A stretch of DNA of 64,000 nt from Pelomonas sp965229315 (lineage in GTDB: Bacteria; Pseudomonadota; Gammaproteobacteria; Burkholderiales; Burkholderiaceae_C): positions 930,001 to 994,000 of the forward strand of contig NZ_CBDDJA010000002.1 in assembly GCF_965229315.1 (NCBI RefSeq), in the 5' to 3' direction. The notes under the pieces are model-generated. The model was not told where the DNA came from. It made no database searches and saw only the letters and a list, made by a program, of their open reading frames with translations. Shown here in pieces: positions 43,122 to 50,670 of the stretch. How positions within the stretch are numbered: position 1 is the first letter of the stretch; every line of letters starts with the position of its first letter. The translations under genes and the position numbers were made by a program.

Positions 43122-44857
43122 GTCGAGGTCAGCCCCGGGTTGCCCTGCATCGCGACGAGGCGGGGCGTGTTGATCTTGCGCGGCTTCACGCGGCCATGCT
43201 GGTGGGCCAGCCAGGTCTCGACGTGCTCCCACACGGGCTTCACGCCGGGCGCGTTTTTCGCTTCTTCGGCGACCGGCGCCCAGCCGGCGACCTTGTAGCG
43301 CTTGTCGGCCTCGACGGGCCTGCCGTTCAGGCGCATGTCGGTCACGCGCCGGCCCATGGCCTCGGTCGGCGTCATCGTGTAGGTCAGGCCGCCCACGCGC
43401 ACCATGTCGCCCCCCTGCTGGTAGTAGGGGTCGGGGTTGAAGAGGTTGTCGGCCACGTCCTCCAGCACCGTCTTGATGGTGGTGCCGGTCATCTCGGTCA
43501 GCGTGGCGTAGGGGTAGGTGATGGCGAGCTGGTCCATCAGCAGCTCGCGCGTGATGGGGGCGCCGGGCAGCAGGCTGGTGCCCCAGCGGAAGCCCGGCGA
43601 GAACGCGATCTCGGCCCCCTGCGTGTCCATCAGCGCGTCGCAGATGAGCTGGTCCCAGCTGCCGTTGAAGTTGCCGCGTCGGTAGAGCAGGCCGTCGGTC
43701 ACGGCGAGCTGCTCGTTGAGCTTGGCCAGGTGCGGCGCGCGGATTTTGTCGATCAGCGCCTGCATGTCCGGGTCGGCGCGCAGCTGGTTGGCGAACACCG
43801 GCAGCAGCCGGTAGCGGAAGTCGGACACCCGGCCGTCTTTCACATCGAAGTCCATCACGCCGAGGAACTTGCCGTTGCTGCCGGCGTTGGTCACCAGCGT
43901 GGTGCCGCCGGCGTTCTTCACCGGCACGGCCACCGGCACGCCGTCGTGCGTGTGGCCGCCGAAGATGGCGTCGATGCCGCGCACGCGCGTGGCCATCTTC
44001 AGGTCCACGTCCATGCCGTTGTGCGACAGCACGCAGACGAGCTGGGCGCCAGCAGCGCGGGCCTCGTCCACCATCTTCTGCATGTTGGCGTCCTGGATGC
44101 CGAACTCCCAGTCCGCCACCAGGTAGCGCGGGTTGGCGATGGGCGTGTACGGGAAGGCCTGGCCGATGATGGCGACCTGCACGCCGTTGATGACCTTGAG
44201 CGTGTAGGGCTTGAACACCGGGTCGCCGAAGTCGGCCGTCTTCACGTTCTGGGCGACGAAGTCCACGCGGCCCTTGAAGTCGGTCTCGATGACTTCCTTG
44301 ACGCGCGCCATGCCGTAGGTGAACTCCCAATGGCCGGTCATCACGTCCACGCCCAGCAGCTTGCAGGCGTCCACCATGTCCTGCGCGTTCGTCCACAGCG
44401 ACGTGGCCGAGCCCTGCCAGGTGTCGCCACCGTCCAGCAGCAGCGCGCCGGGGCGGCTGGCCTTCAGGCGCTTCACCAGCGTGGCCAGGTGCGCGAAGCC
44501 GCCCACGCGGCCGTAGCGCCGCGCGGCGGTCTCGAAGTCCAGGCAGGTGAACGCATGCGCGCTCGCCGTGCCCGGCCGCAGGCCCGTGGCCTTCAGCAGG
44601 TGCTCGCCCACCAGGTGCGGCAGCTGCCCCTGCATGCCGCCCACGCCCAGGTTCACGCTGGGCTCGCGGAAGTACACGGGATTGAGCTGCGCATGGCAGT
44701 CGGTCATGTGCAGCAGCGACACGTTGCCGAACGGCGGCAGGTCATAGAGCTGCTCCTCGGCCCGGGCCGTGGCCGCCTCGGCGTGGCGGCCCAGCGGCAT
44801 GCCGGCCACGGCCGCGCAGGACAGCACCTGCAGGAAATCTCGCTTGGACAGGGACAT
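43118..44857 (-). CDS. soxB: Thiosulfohydrolase SoxB
   Basis: Dimanganese enzyme that hydrolyses the terminal sulfone of the thiosulfate bound to SoxY, releasing sulfate. The 579-residue product has a Tat-like signal (SKRDFLQVLSCAAVAGMPLG) and 5'-nucleotidase-type metal motifs: LLHMTDCHAQLNP, LLDGGDTWQGSA, GHWEFTYG, SHNGMDVD and GGHTHDGV, in order. The C-terminal substrate-binding domain contains NFNGSWDQLICDAL. It lies 7 bases after soxX and overlaps the heme-binding gene that follows. Confidence 0.97.
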   Translation of the reverse strand: MSLSKRDFLQVLSCAAVAGMPLGRHAEAATARAEEQLYDLPPFGNVSLLHMTDCHAQLNPVYFREPSVNLGVGGMQGQLPHLVGEHLLKATGLRPGTASAHAFTCLDFETAARRYGRVGGFAHLATLVKRLKASRPGALLLDGGDTWQGSATSLWTNAQDMVDACKLLGVDVMTGHWEFTYGMARVKEVIETDFKGRVDFVAQNVKTADFGDPVFKPYTLKVINGVQVAIIGQAFPYTPIANPRYLVADWEFGIQDANMQKMVDEARAAGAQLVCVLSHNGMDVDLKMATRVRGIDAIFGGHTHDGVPVAVPVKNAGGTTLVTNAGSNGKFLGVMDFDVKDGRVSDFRYRLLPVFANQLRADPDMQALIDKIRAPHLAKLNEQLAVTDGLLYRRGNFNGSWDQLICDALMDTQGAEIAFSPGFRWGTSLLPGAPITRELLMDQLAITYPYATLTEMTGTTIKTVLEDVADNLFNPDPYYQQGGDMVRVGGLTYTMTPTEAMGRRVTDMRLNGRPVEADKRYKVAGWAPVAEEAKNAPGVKPVWEHVETWLAHQHGRVKPRKINTPRLVAMQGNPGLTST

Positions 44858-44864
44858 CGCGGCC

Positions 44865-45497
44865 TTACTGGTTCACCGGGGACTTGGGGTCCAGCAGCAG
44901 CGCCATCAGGTCGCGAATCTGCGCTTCGGTCAGCAGCTCGGCGTGGCCGAAGCGCGGCATCGTCGAGCAGGCCGAGTAGGCCTTGCTGTTCCACAGCTTG
45001 CCCCAGGTGTACTTCACGATGGCCGCGGAGGCCGGGTCCGCCGGGTCGGTGACGCCGCGCAGCTTGCCGTAGTTCCAGAGGCTGGGGCCGATGGTGCCGA
45101 AGGAGATCTCCTTCTTGTCCACCTGATGGCAGTTGTAGCACATGGCGCCGTTCTTGCCGGCCGCGGCGCTGGCGTCCGTCCAGGTCATGCCGCGGCCGTT
45201 CTGCGCCAGCTTCTCGCCTTCCTTCCAGTCACCGATGTACTGGCCGTCGGCAGGCCATTTGACGCTGGCGAGCTGCGCGGCCTCGATCTTCTTCGTGACG
45301 GCGGCCGATGGCGGCTTGGCCTGCGAGCAGGCCTTCTGCGCATCGTCCTGCGCGATGCGGTCCATCTTGGCGATGCCCTGCTCGCGGAACGAGGCCTGCA
45401 TCATGGCGGCGGTCTGCTGGTCGAGCTGCTTGGCCGACTGCGCGTGCGCGGCGGCGGTGGCCAGCAGCGCGAGGGCGGTGAGGTATCGGATCTTCAT
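44865..45497 (-). CDS. soxX: Sulfur oxidation c-type cytochrome SoxX
   Basis: Monoheme cytochrome subunit of SoxAX, which attaches thiosulfate to SoxY. The 210-residue product has a signal peptide (MKIRYLTALALLATAAAHAQ), a heme motif GAMCYNCHQVD near residue 125 and a likely distal Met in STMPRFGH near residue 185. The 100 residues before the heme are an extension relative to short SoxX proteins and carry one extra Cys (KACSQAK). GGAG precedes ATG 45497. Repeat copy C fills the gap to soxA upstream. Confidence 0.94.
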   Translation of the reverse strand: MKIRYLTALALLATAAAHAQSAKQLDQQTAAMMQASFREQGIAKMDRIAQDDAQKACSQAKPPSAAVTKKIEAAQLASVKWPADGQYIGDWKEGEKLAQNGRGMTWTDASAAAGKNGAMCYNCHQVDKKEISFGTIGPSLWNYGKLRGVTDPADPASAAIVKYTWGKLWNSKAYSACSTMPRFGHAELLTEAQIRDLMALLLDPKSPVNQ

Positions 45498-45533
45498 CTG
45501 CTGTCTCCTCATGTGTTCATTGCGGGTCGCGAC

Positions 45534-45675
45534 CTGCGGGCCGAGCGCGGGGCCGCCCCAAGCCGGCCCGTCGGGCGGTGTGCTTGCCGGTCGATCCGGC
45601 CAGCATCGCCGTCCCCACGGGGGACCGACTGGACTGGCCTGCGTTCAGCAGGGCCAGGTCAGGCGAGGGGCTCAC
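45534..45675 (-). repeat. Dispersed intra-operon hairpin repeat, copy C
   Basis: Read on the minus strand it runs from GTGAGCCCCTCGCCT just after the soxA stop to CGGCCCGCAGG, 37 bases before the soxX start. The central hairpin has arms CTGGCCGG and CCGGCAAG; the outer stem has GGCGATG and CACCGCC with one mismatch. The second stem uses CGGGCCG and CGGCCCG. It accounts for nearly all of the 184-base spacer. Confidence 0.83.
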
Positions 45676-45681
45676 CACCGT

Positions 45682-46497
45682 TCAACGCTTGAGTGCGGGT
45701 GCGATGGACTCGGCGCCCTTGGCGTTGACGCCCATGTAGACGCCCAGCGCCACGGTCACGTCGGACGCGAAGCCAGGGTAGGGGAAGCGCTGCTGGCGGA
45801 AGCAGTCGTTGAGCCGCCGCTGCATGCCCCACAGCTCGCCGCTGGAGACGCGGTACGCCGGCCAGGCCGCGAAGCCGATGCCGTTGCCGGGATTCCTGGT
45901 CAGGTCGGGCAGGTCCTGCAGCCGGATGCGCTTGCCCGGCTCGCCGTGGCAGCTCGCGCAGGCGAAGTCCATCGGCCCGCCGCGGTAGAAGAAGGCGCGC
46001 TTGCCGAGCTCGTAGAAGCGCTTCTCCTCGGCGTGCTTCTGCGGCAGCGCCATCTTCATGCCGCGCGACATGGACGACACCCAGGCGGCCAGCGCCGTGA
46101 CCGAGGCCTGCTCGCCCTTGTCGAACGGTGTCTTCGCGATCTCGTCGGCGTCGAAGCCCTGCAGCGTCTGCATGCAGGTCAGCAGGCGCGACTCCAGGTC
46201 CTGCACCTTCTTCGTGTCGGGGAAGTAACGCGGCATCTGCACCCACGCGCCCTTGACGACGCCGGCACCCAGGCCCAGGTCGCATTGCTCCAGGCTCGCG
46301 TTCTTCGGGCCGCGCGGCGTCTTCCAGAGGTCTTCGCCCTTGGCCTCGAACAGCTCGGCCGGGTTGCCGTCCTCCAGCATCTTGCGGTACTCGGCGATGC
46401 CGTCGGACGCCGACTTGGATTCCTGGGCCAGCAGGGGCACGGTGGCCGCGGTGGCTGCGAGCGCCGCTGCAATGGCGGCGATGTTTCTTGTACGCAT
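45682..46497 (-). CDS. soxA: Sulfur oxidation c-type cytochrome SoxA
   Basis: Catalytic subunit of SoxAX. The 271-residue product has a signal peptide ending at LLAQ (about residue 25), an N-terminal cytochrome-like domain without a heme motif but with Cys in LEQCDLGLG and LTCMQTLQG, and a C-terminal heme domain with FACASCHGEPGK near residue 177. The active-site Cys that forms the persulfide heme ligand is in LNDCFRQQRFPYPG near residue 222. It is thus of the monoheme SoxA type. GGAG precedes ATG 46497. Confidence 0.95.
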   Translation of the reverse strand: MRTRNIAAIAAALAATAATVPLLAQESKSASDGIAEYRKMLEDGNPAELFEAKGEDLWKTPRGPKNASLEQCDLGLGAGVVKGAWVQMPRYFPDTKKVQDLESRLLTCMQTLQGFDADEIAKTPFDKGEQASVTALAAWVSSMSRGMKMALPQKHAEEKRFYELGKRAFFYRGGPMDFACASCHGEPGKRIRLQDLPDLTRNPGNGIGFAAWPAYRVSSGELWGMQRRLNDCFRQQRFPYPGFASDVTVALGVYMGVNAKGAESIAPALKR

Positions 46498-46520
46498 GTC
46501 TCCTCCGGTGGAGTGAAGGG

Positions 46521-46832
46521 TCAGGACACGGTGGCTTCGTCGGTGCGGGTCTCGCCCTTGTTGTCGCGCCAGGTCACGGCGATCTTGTCGCCGGCCTTGG
46601 CACCCTTCACGACGAACTGCAAAAACGGGTTCTTGGACACGGACGGGCCCCACTCGGCGGTGAAGACGGGCTTGCCGTTCAACTGGGCCGTCACCTCCTG
46701 GATGAACCAGGCGGGAATGGTCTTGCCGGCGGCGTCCTTGCGGAGGCCGGTCTCCATCTCGTGGCTCATCAGCACGCGGACGGTGGTCTTGTCGCCGGCC
46801 GCCTGGGCCCGGATGCGCATTGGATCTGGCAT
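46521..46832 (-). CDS. soxZ: Thiosulfate oxidation carrier subunit SoxZ
   Basis: Partner of SoxY; SoxYZ carries the sulfur substrate through the cycle. The 103-residue product starts MPDPMRIRAQAAGDKTTVRV and has the SoxZ motifs LMSHEMETGLRKD and GPSVSKNPFLQFVVKGAKAG (about residues 64-83). No signal peptide: SoxZ is exported with SoxY by the Tat pathway. AGGAG precedes the ATG. Repeat copy D lies between soxY and soxZ. Confidence 0.96.
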   Translation of the reverse strand: MPDPMRIRAQAAGDKTTVRVLMSHEMETGLRKDAAGKTIPAWFIQEVTAQLNGKPVFTAEWGPSVSKNPFLQFVVKGAKAGDKIAVTWRDNKGETRTDEATVS

Positions 46833-46865
46833 GGTGTTCTCCTGTTCAGTAGCTATTCAGTGGTC

Positions 46866-46962
46866 CTGCGGGCCGAGCGCCGGGCCGCTCCCAAGCCGGC
46901 CCGCGCTGGCGATGTGCTTGCGGCTCGATGCCGCGTGCATCGCCGTCCCCGCGAGGGGCGTC
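46866..46962 (-). repeat. Dispersed intra-operon hairpin repeat, copy D
   Basis: Read on the minus strand it begins a few bases after the soxY stop. The inner arms are GCGGC and GCCGC where copy A has GCCGG and CCGGC, a paired change that keeps the stem. The outer arms GGCGATG and CATCGCC and the CA bulge match copy A exactly. The second stem, GCGGGCCG with CGGCCCGC, is perfect. It fills most of the 133-base soxY/soxZ spacer. Confidence 0.85.
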
Positions 46963-46965
46963 ATC

Positions 46966-47424
46966 TCAGCCGCCGCAGCCGCCCAGGGTGACTTTCACTT
47001 CCTTCTGCGCGAACAGCACCTTGCCGTCGTTCATCAGGGCCACCGCGATCACGTTGGACGACTGACCCATCTTCACGCGCGTCGTGAAGGCGGGGTCGAC
47101 GAATTCGCTGACGTCGAACGCGGCGGACAGCACGCTCGGGTTCTTCTCGACGAGGATGAGCAGCCGCTTCACGCCGGCCAGCGTGGTGGACGCGCCCACC
47201 GGCACGACGGCGCCGTTCTCGGCGATGTCGGGCGCCGTGATGGTGACGTCCTTGCTCTCGACGGGCGCGCCGGCGCCCAGCGTCTTCAGCAGGTCGGCCA
47301 TGGACTTGGCCTCGAAGGCTGCGCCCGAGTAGGCGGCCTGGGCGGCCCTGGGCAGTGCGCTCAAGGCTCCCAGCATCAGGGCCACCTGCGCGGAGCGGGC
47401 AAGTGCGGTTCGACGGGTCAGCAT
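46966..47424 (-). CDS. soxY: Thiosulfate oxidation carrier protein SoxY
   Basis: Carries sulfur intermediates on the Cys of its flexible C-terminal arm. The 152-residue product has a Tat-type signal (MLTRRTALARSAQVALML...) and ends with the diagnostic GGCGG, the substrate-carrying Cys being residue 150. AGGAG precedes ATG 47424. It is the third gene of the sox unit after soxC and soxD. Confidence 0.97.
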   Translation of the reverse strand: MLTRRTALARSAQVALMLGALSALPRAAQAAYSGAAFEAKSMADLLKTLGAGAPVESKDVTITAPDIAENGAVVPVGASTTLAGVKRLLILVEKNPSVLSAAFDVSEFVDPAFTTRVKMGQSSNVIAVALMNDGKVLFAQKEVKVTLGGCGG

Positions 47425-47449
47425 GTGGGGGTCTCCTTGGGGTGAGGTT

Positions 47450-48529
47450 TCATCGGCTGGCTGCGCCGGTGGCGAGCCAGGTGGCGAGCGTTTTCAGGTC
47501 GGCATCCGGCAGCGGCTGGGCAGGCATGGGGATGGGCCCCCAGACACCTTGGCCGCCAGCCTTGATCTTGCCGGCAAGATGGTCCTGCGCGTCGCCGCGG
47601 CCGGCGTATTTGGCGGCGATCTGCTTGAAGCCGGGGCCGACCAGCTTCTGCTCCATGCCGTGGCAGGCCGTGCACGAGTATTTCTTCAGCAGTGCCAGAG
47701 CCGGGGCCGCGCCGCTGGCGGCCGGCGCCTGTGATGGCGTCGCGGCCACCGTGATCGGGCCCTCGCGGCGCGCACCGGGCGGACGCGTCGTGTCCACGCC
47801 GCGCTGCGGGCCGACGAGGCGCTGCTGCTCGGCCAGGTTGCCGTTGTTGTTGCGCGCGAAGTCGGGCAGCAGCGACGCGACCTTGGGCTCGGTGTCGCAG
47901 TCGTGCATGCAGGCGGTGGCCTTCACGTCCGGCGGGCTGGCCTTGCCCAGGCTCTTGCCGGGCCACATCGCATGTGCCGTGGTGACGCCGTTGCGGTTGG
48001 GCAGGCGCTTCTGCACGTCGGCGATGTTGGCGTCGCTCATCGTGAAGTCGTCCGGCACGATGCCGCCCAGGCTCAGCAGGTAGGCCGTGACGGCGTAGAC
48101 CTCGTCGGTCTTCAGCGACTTGGGTGCGTTCCACGGCATCGCGCGGTTGATGTAGTCCCACAGCGTGGAGACGGTGGACACCTTCATCAGCGTCGTGCGG
48201 CCGGGGAAGGTGGCGTCGTTCAGGCGCGCGACGCGGCCGGTCTTGATGTCCTCGGCAGTCGTGCCGCCCACCAGCGGCATGAAGACCTCGTTGCTCTCGC
48301 CGAAGACGCCGTGGCAGGACGCGCACTTGGCCTCCCAGACCTCCTGGCCCTGGCCCACGGAGCCCGAGCCCTTGGGCAGGCCCTTGAAGTCGGGGCGCAC
48401 GTCGATGTCCCACGCGGCGACCTCGGCCTTGGTGGCGGGGCGGCCGATGCCGGGGTAGGTCTGCGCGGCTGCCGAGCCCAGCGCCATCACCCCCACCAGC
48501 GCGGCGATGCATTCACGCCAGCTGCACAT
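47450..48529 (-). CDS. soxD: Sulfane dehydrogenase cytochrome subunit SoxD
   Basis: Diheme c-type cytochrome that takes electrons from the molybdenum subunit SoxC. The 359-residue product has a signal peptide (to SAAAQ, about residue 23) and two heme motifs: AKCASCHGVFGE near residue 69 and SCTACHGMEQK near residue 288. Candidate axial Met ligands are in VFMPLVGG and PIPMPAQPL. ATG 48529 overlaps the end of soxC by 17 bases, so the two subunits are coupled. Presence of SoxCD predicts complete oxidation of thiosulfate to sulfate without sulfur globules. Confidence 0.94.
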   Translation of the reverse strand: MCSWRECIAALVGVMALGSAAAQTYPGIGRPATKAEVAAWDIDVRPDFKGLPKGSGSVGQGQEVWEAKCASCHGVFGESNEVFMPLVGGTTAEDIKTGRVARLNDATFPGRTTLMKVSTVSTLWDYINRAMPWNAPKSLKTDEVYAVTAYLLSLGGIVPDDFTMSDANIADVQKRLPNRNGVTTAHAMWPGKSLGKASPPDVKATACMHDCDTEPKVASLLPDFARNNNGNLAEQQRLVGPQRGVDTTRPPGARREGPITVAATPSQAPAASGAAPALALLKKYSCTACHGMEQKLVGPGFKQIAAKYAGRGDAQDHLAGKIKAGGQGVWGPIPMPAQPLPDADLKTLATWLATGAASR

Positions 48530-49904
48530 TGCGCACCTCGCCGCTTTCCTCCACCAGCCAGGACTGGATGGCGTTGTTGTGATAGATCGAGCGCGTGCCG
48601 CGCACGGCCCGCAACTGCCGCGCGCTGGGTTGCACGTAGCCGGTGTCGTCGCTGGCGCGGCTCTGCAGGACAGCGGGCTTGCCGTCCCACTGCCAGTCCA
48701 GCGTGAAACGTGTCAGGCACTTGCTCATCACCGGGTCCTGCAGCCGGGCTGTGCGCCAGTTGCGGCCGCCATCGGTCGTCACATCCACGCGCTTGACCTT
48801 GCCGCGGCCGGACCAGGCCAGGCCGCTGATCTGGTAGTAGCCCTTGTCCAGCAGCACCTGGCCGCCGGACGGCGTCGTGACCACGCTCTTGCACTCCTGC
48901 GTGCTGGTGTACTGGCGGTGCAGGCCGCCGGGCATCAGGTCGATGTAGTGGATGGTCTCGTCCTTCGTGCCGTAGGGCTGGTCGCCCACTTCCAGGCGGC
49001 GCAGGTACTTGACCCAGCTCACGCCCTGCACGCCGGGCACCACCAGGCGCAGCGGATAGCCCTGCTCGGGGCGCAGCATCTCGCCGTTCTGGCCGTAGGC
49101 GACGAGGACCTCGCCGCTCTCCACCAGTTCCATCGGCACGGTACGCGTCATGCTGGAGCCGTCGGCACCTTCGGCCAGCACGTAGCGGGCGCGCTTGTAG
49201 TCGACGCCGGCCAGGTCGAACAGCACGCGCAGCGGCACGCCGGTGAACTCGCTGCAGCTCAGCATGCCATGCGTGTACTGGCAGGTGGGCACGGCCACGT
49301 TGCCCCATTCCATGCCGGTGTTGGCGCCGCACTCGATGAAGTGGAAGCGGCTGACGCTGGGCAGGCGCATCAGCTCGTCCATCGTGAACACCATGGGGCG
49401 CTTGAGCAGCTTGTCGTCGCTGCCGTTGACCATCAGGCGGTGCCTGGACGGGTCGATGTCCCACCAGCCCTGGTGGTGGCGCTCGAAGTGCAGGCCGCTG
49501 GGCGTGACGACGCCGAACAGCGACTGCAGCGGCGCGAAGGACACCGAGGCCTGGGTCGTCTGCGTGAGGCCGGGGCTCTGCCGGCGCTGCACGTTGGCTT
49601 CGTACTTCGACGGCTTGCCGTAGCCATCCGTCACGACGGCCTGGCCCAGCCCCTTGCTGTGCTCGGGCAGCGTCAGGATGTTGGCGTCGCCCTCAGCGGA
49701 TGCTGCGGACGCCGCCGTCGCCTGCGCCGTGGCGCTGCCGGCGACAGCGCCCGTCAGTGCCGCCGCGAACGCGCCGCGCACGAAGTCGCGCCGGCCCTGC
49801 TTGGCCTCGGCGAAGACGGTGCGTACACCGTCTGGTGTCAGGAAGCTCTCCGGTGCCTTGCGCAGGCGGCCGGAAGGCGAAGGGATGTCGGGGGTCGCGC
49901 TCAA
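48513..49904 (-). CDS. soxC: Sulfane dehydrogenase molybdenum subunit SoxC
   Basis: Molybdopterin enzyme of the sulfite-oxidase family that oxidises the sulfane sulfur on SoxY. The 463-residue product has a Tat signal (QGRRDFVRGAFAAALTGA), the Mo-ligand Cys in RFHFIECGANTGMEWGN, and SWVKYLRRLEVGDQPYGT and SGLAWSGRGKVKRVDVTTDG in the C-terminal half. The start is TTG 49904, supported by GGAG five bases before it and by the beginning SATPDIPSPSGRLRKAPESFL; the frame is open to 50111. First gene of the sox unit. Confidence 0.93.
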   Translation of the reverse strand: MSATPDIPSPSGRLRKAPESFLTPDGVRTVFAEAKQGRRDFVRGAFAAALTGAVAGSATAQATAASAASAEGDANILTLPEHSKGLGQAVVTDGYGKPSKYEANVQRRQSPGLTQTTQASVSFAPLQSLFGVVTPSGLHFERHHQGWWDIDPSRHRLMVNGSDDKLLKRPMVFTMDELMRLPSVSRFHFIECGANTGMEWGNVAVPTCQYTHGMLSCSEFTGVPLRVLFDLAGVDYKRARYVLAEGADGSSMTRTVPMELVESGEVLVAYGQNGEMLRPEQGYPLRLVVPGVQGVSWVKYLRRLEVGDQPYGTKDETIHYIDLMPGGLHRQYTSTQECKSVVTTPSGGQVLLDKGYYQISGLAWSGRGKVKRVDVTTDGGRNWRTARLQDPVMSKCLTRFTLDWQWDGKPAVLQSRASDDTGYVQPSARQLRAVRGTRSIYHNNAIQSWLVEESGEVRNVQLA

Positions 49905-50285
49905 GGCAGCTCCACGGTGGCTGGGTGGCGAGGCAGGGGTGACGAAGGGCGGGCGCCGCCGGCGCGCATGGCGAGGCGCTTCGGCGGACGTGACACGTCC
50001 TTGCGCATCGACGCCCGTATGCGGCCGGGCGCCAAGTACGCCGTGAGTTCGGTGCACGACATGGGTGTCTTGTCTCCTGTGAACGGGACTCGCGACCCGC
50101 CGGCCTTGCATCGGCGGCCTGCGCCAGACGGGCCGCTGATGTCGCCGTTTATTTATCAGTGATTGTTTATATTAACAACGACGGATCTTTTGTCGGCTGG
50201 TGAGAACCCTAGGGTGATGGCACCGGCAGCCGTTCAGCAGGCACGCCGATTGCCATTGACGCAGACCCCATCACGGAGCACCACC
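49905..50285. other. Intergenic region between soxC and the PRC-barrel gene
   Basis: 381 bases separating divergent genes. It contains the candidate sox promoter and an AT-rich island (50148-50178) in otherwise GC-rich DNA. The part from 49905 to about 50110 is open in frame with soxC but its low-complexity Arg/His-rich translation is not supported as protein. The ribosome binding site of the PRC-barrel gene (ACGGAGC) is near the right end. No other feature is seen. Confidence 0.6.
50150..50178 (-). promoter_or_regulatory. Candidate sox operon promoter
   Basis: On the minus strand TTGTTA (50178-50173) and TAAATA (50155-50150) are 17 bases apart, pointing to soxC. The -35 end overlaps an imperfect palindrome, TTGTT then 6 bases then AACAA (50164-50178? 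arms at 50164-50168 and 50174-50178), which could bind a regulator or serve the opposite gene. The leader to soxC would be about 240 bases. Confidence 0.5.
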
Positions 50286-50633
50286 ATGAGCATCCATCCC
50301 ACCATTTCTTCGTCCAAGGTCGAAGGCACCAGCGTCTACAACCTGGCCGGCGAGAAGCTGGGCGCCATCGACGACCTGATCATCGACAAGCGCAACGGCC
50401 ACGTGCGCTACGCCTCGCTGGCCTTCGGCGGCTTCCTGGGCATGGGCACGGACCGCTATCCGCTGCCGTGGAGCCTGCTGACCTACGACGTCGAGAAGGA
50501 CGGCTATGTCGTCAACCTCGACATGGCGCAGCTCAAGGATGCGCCGCACCACGCGAAGGAGCAGGCGCCGGCCTACTCCGACGATTACGGTCGCGGCGTC
50601 TACGCCCACTACGGCACGCCCTGGCCCGTCTGA
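50286..50633 (+). CDS. PRC-barrel domain protein
   Basis: A 115-residue soluble protein with a PRC-barrel fold: SSKVEGTSVYNLAGEKLGAI and DDLIIDKRNGHVRYASLAFG (residues 9-49), then GTDRYPLPWSLLTYDVEKDG. Small single-domain PRC-barrel proteins are often stress or sporulation related in other phyla, but the function is not known here. The C-terminus is Tyr/His-rich (DDYGRGVYAHYGTPWPV). ATG 50286 follows GGAG; the frame is open to 50163 without similarity. Confidence 0.85.
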   Translation: MSIHPTISSSKVEGTSVYNLAGEKLGAIDDLIIDKRNGHVRYASLAFGGFLGMGTDRYPLPWSLLTYDVEKDGYVVNLDMAQLKDAPHHAKEQAPAYSDDYGRGVYAHYGTPWPV

Positions 50634-50670
50634 GCGCTCGCCGGGCGCGGGCTCCCTGGGCTCCCCCGGG

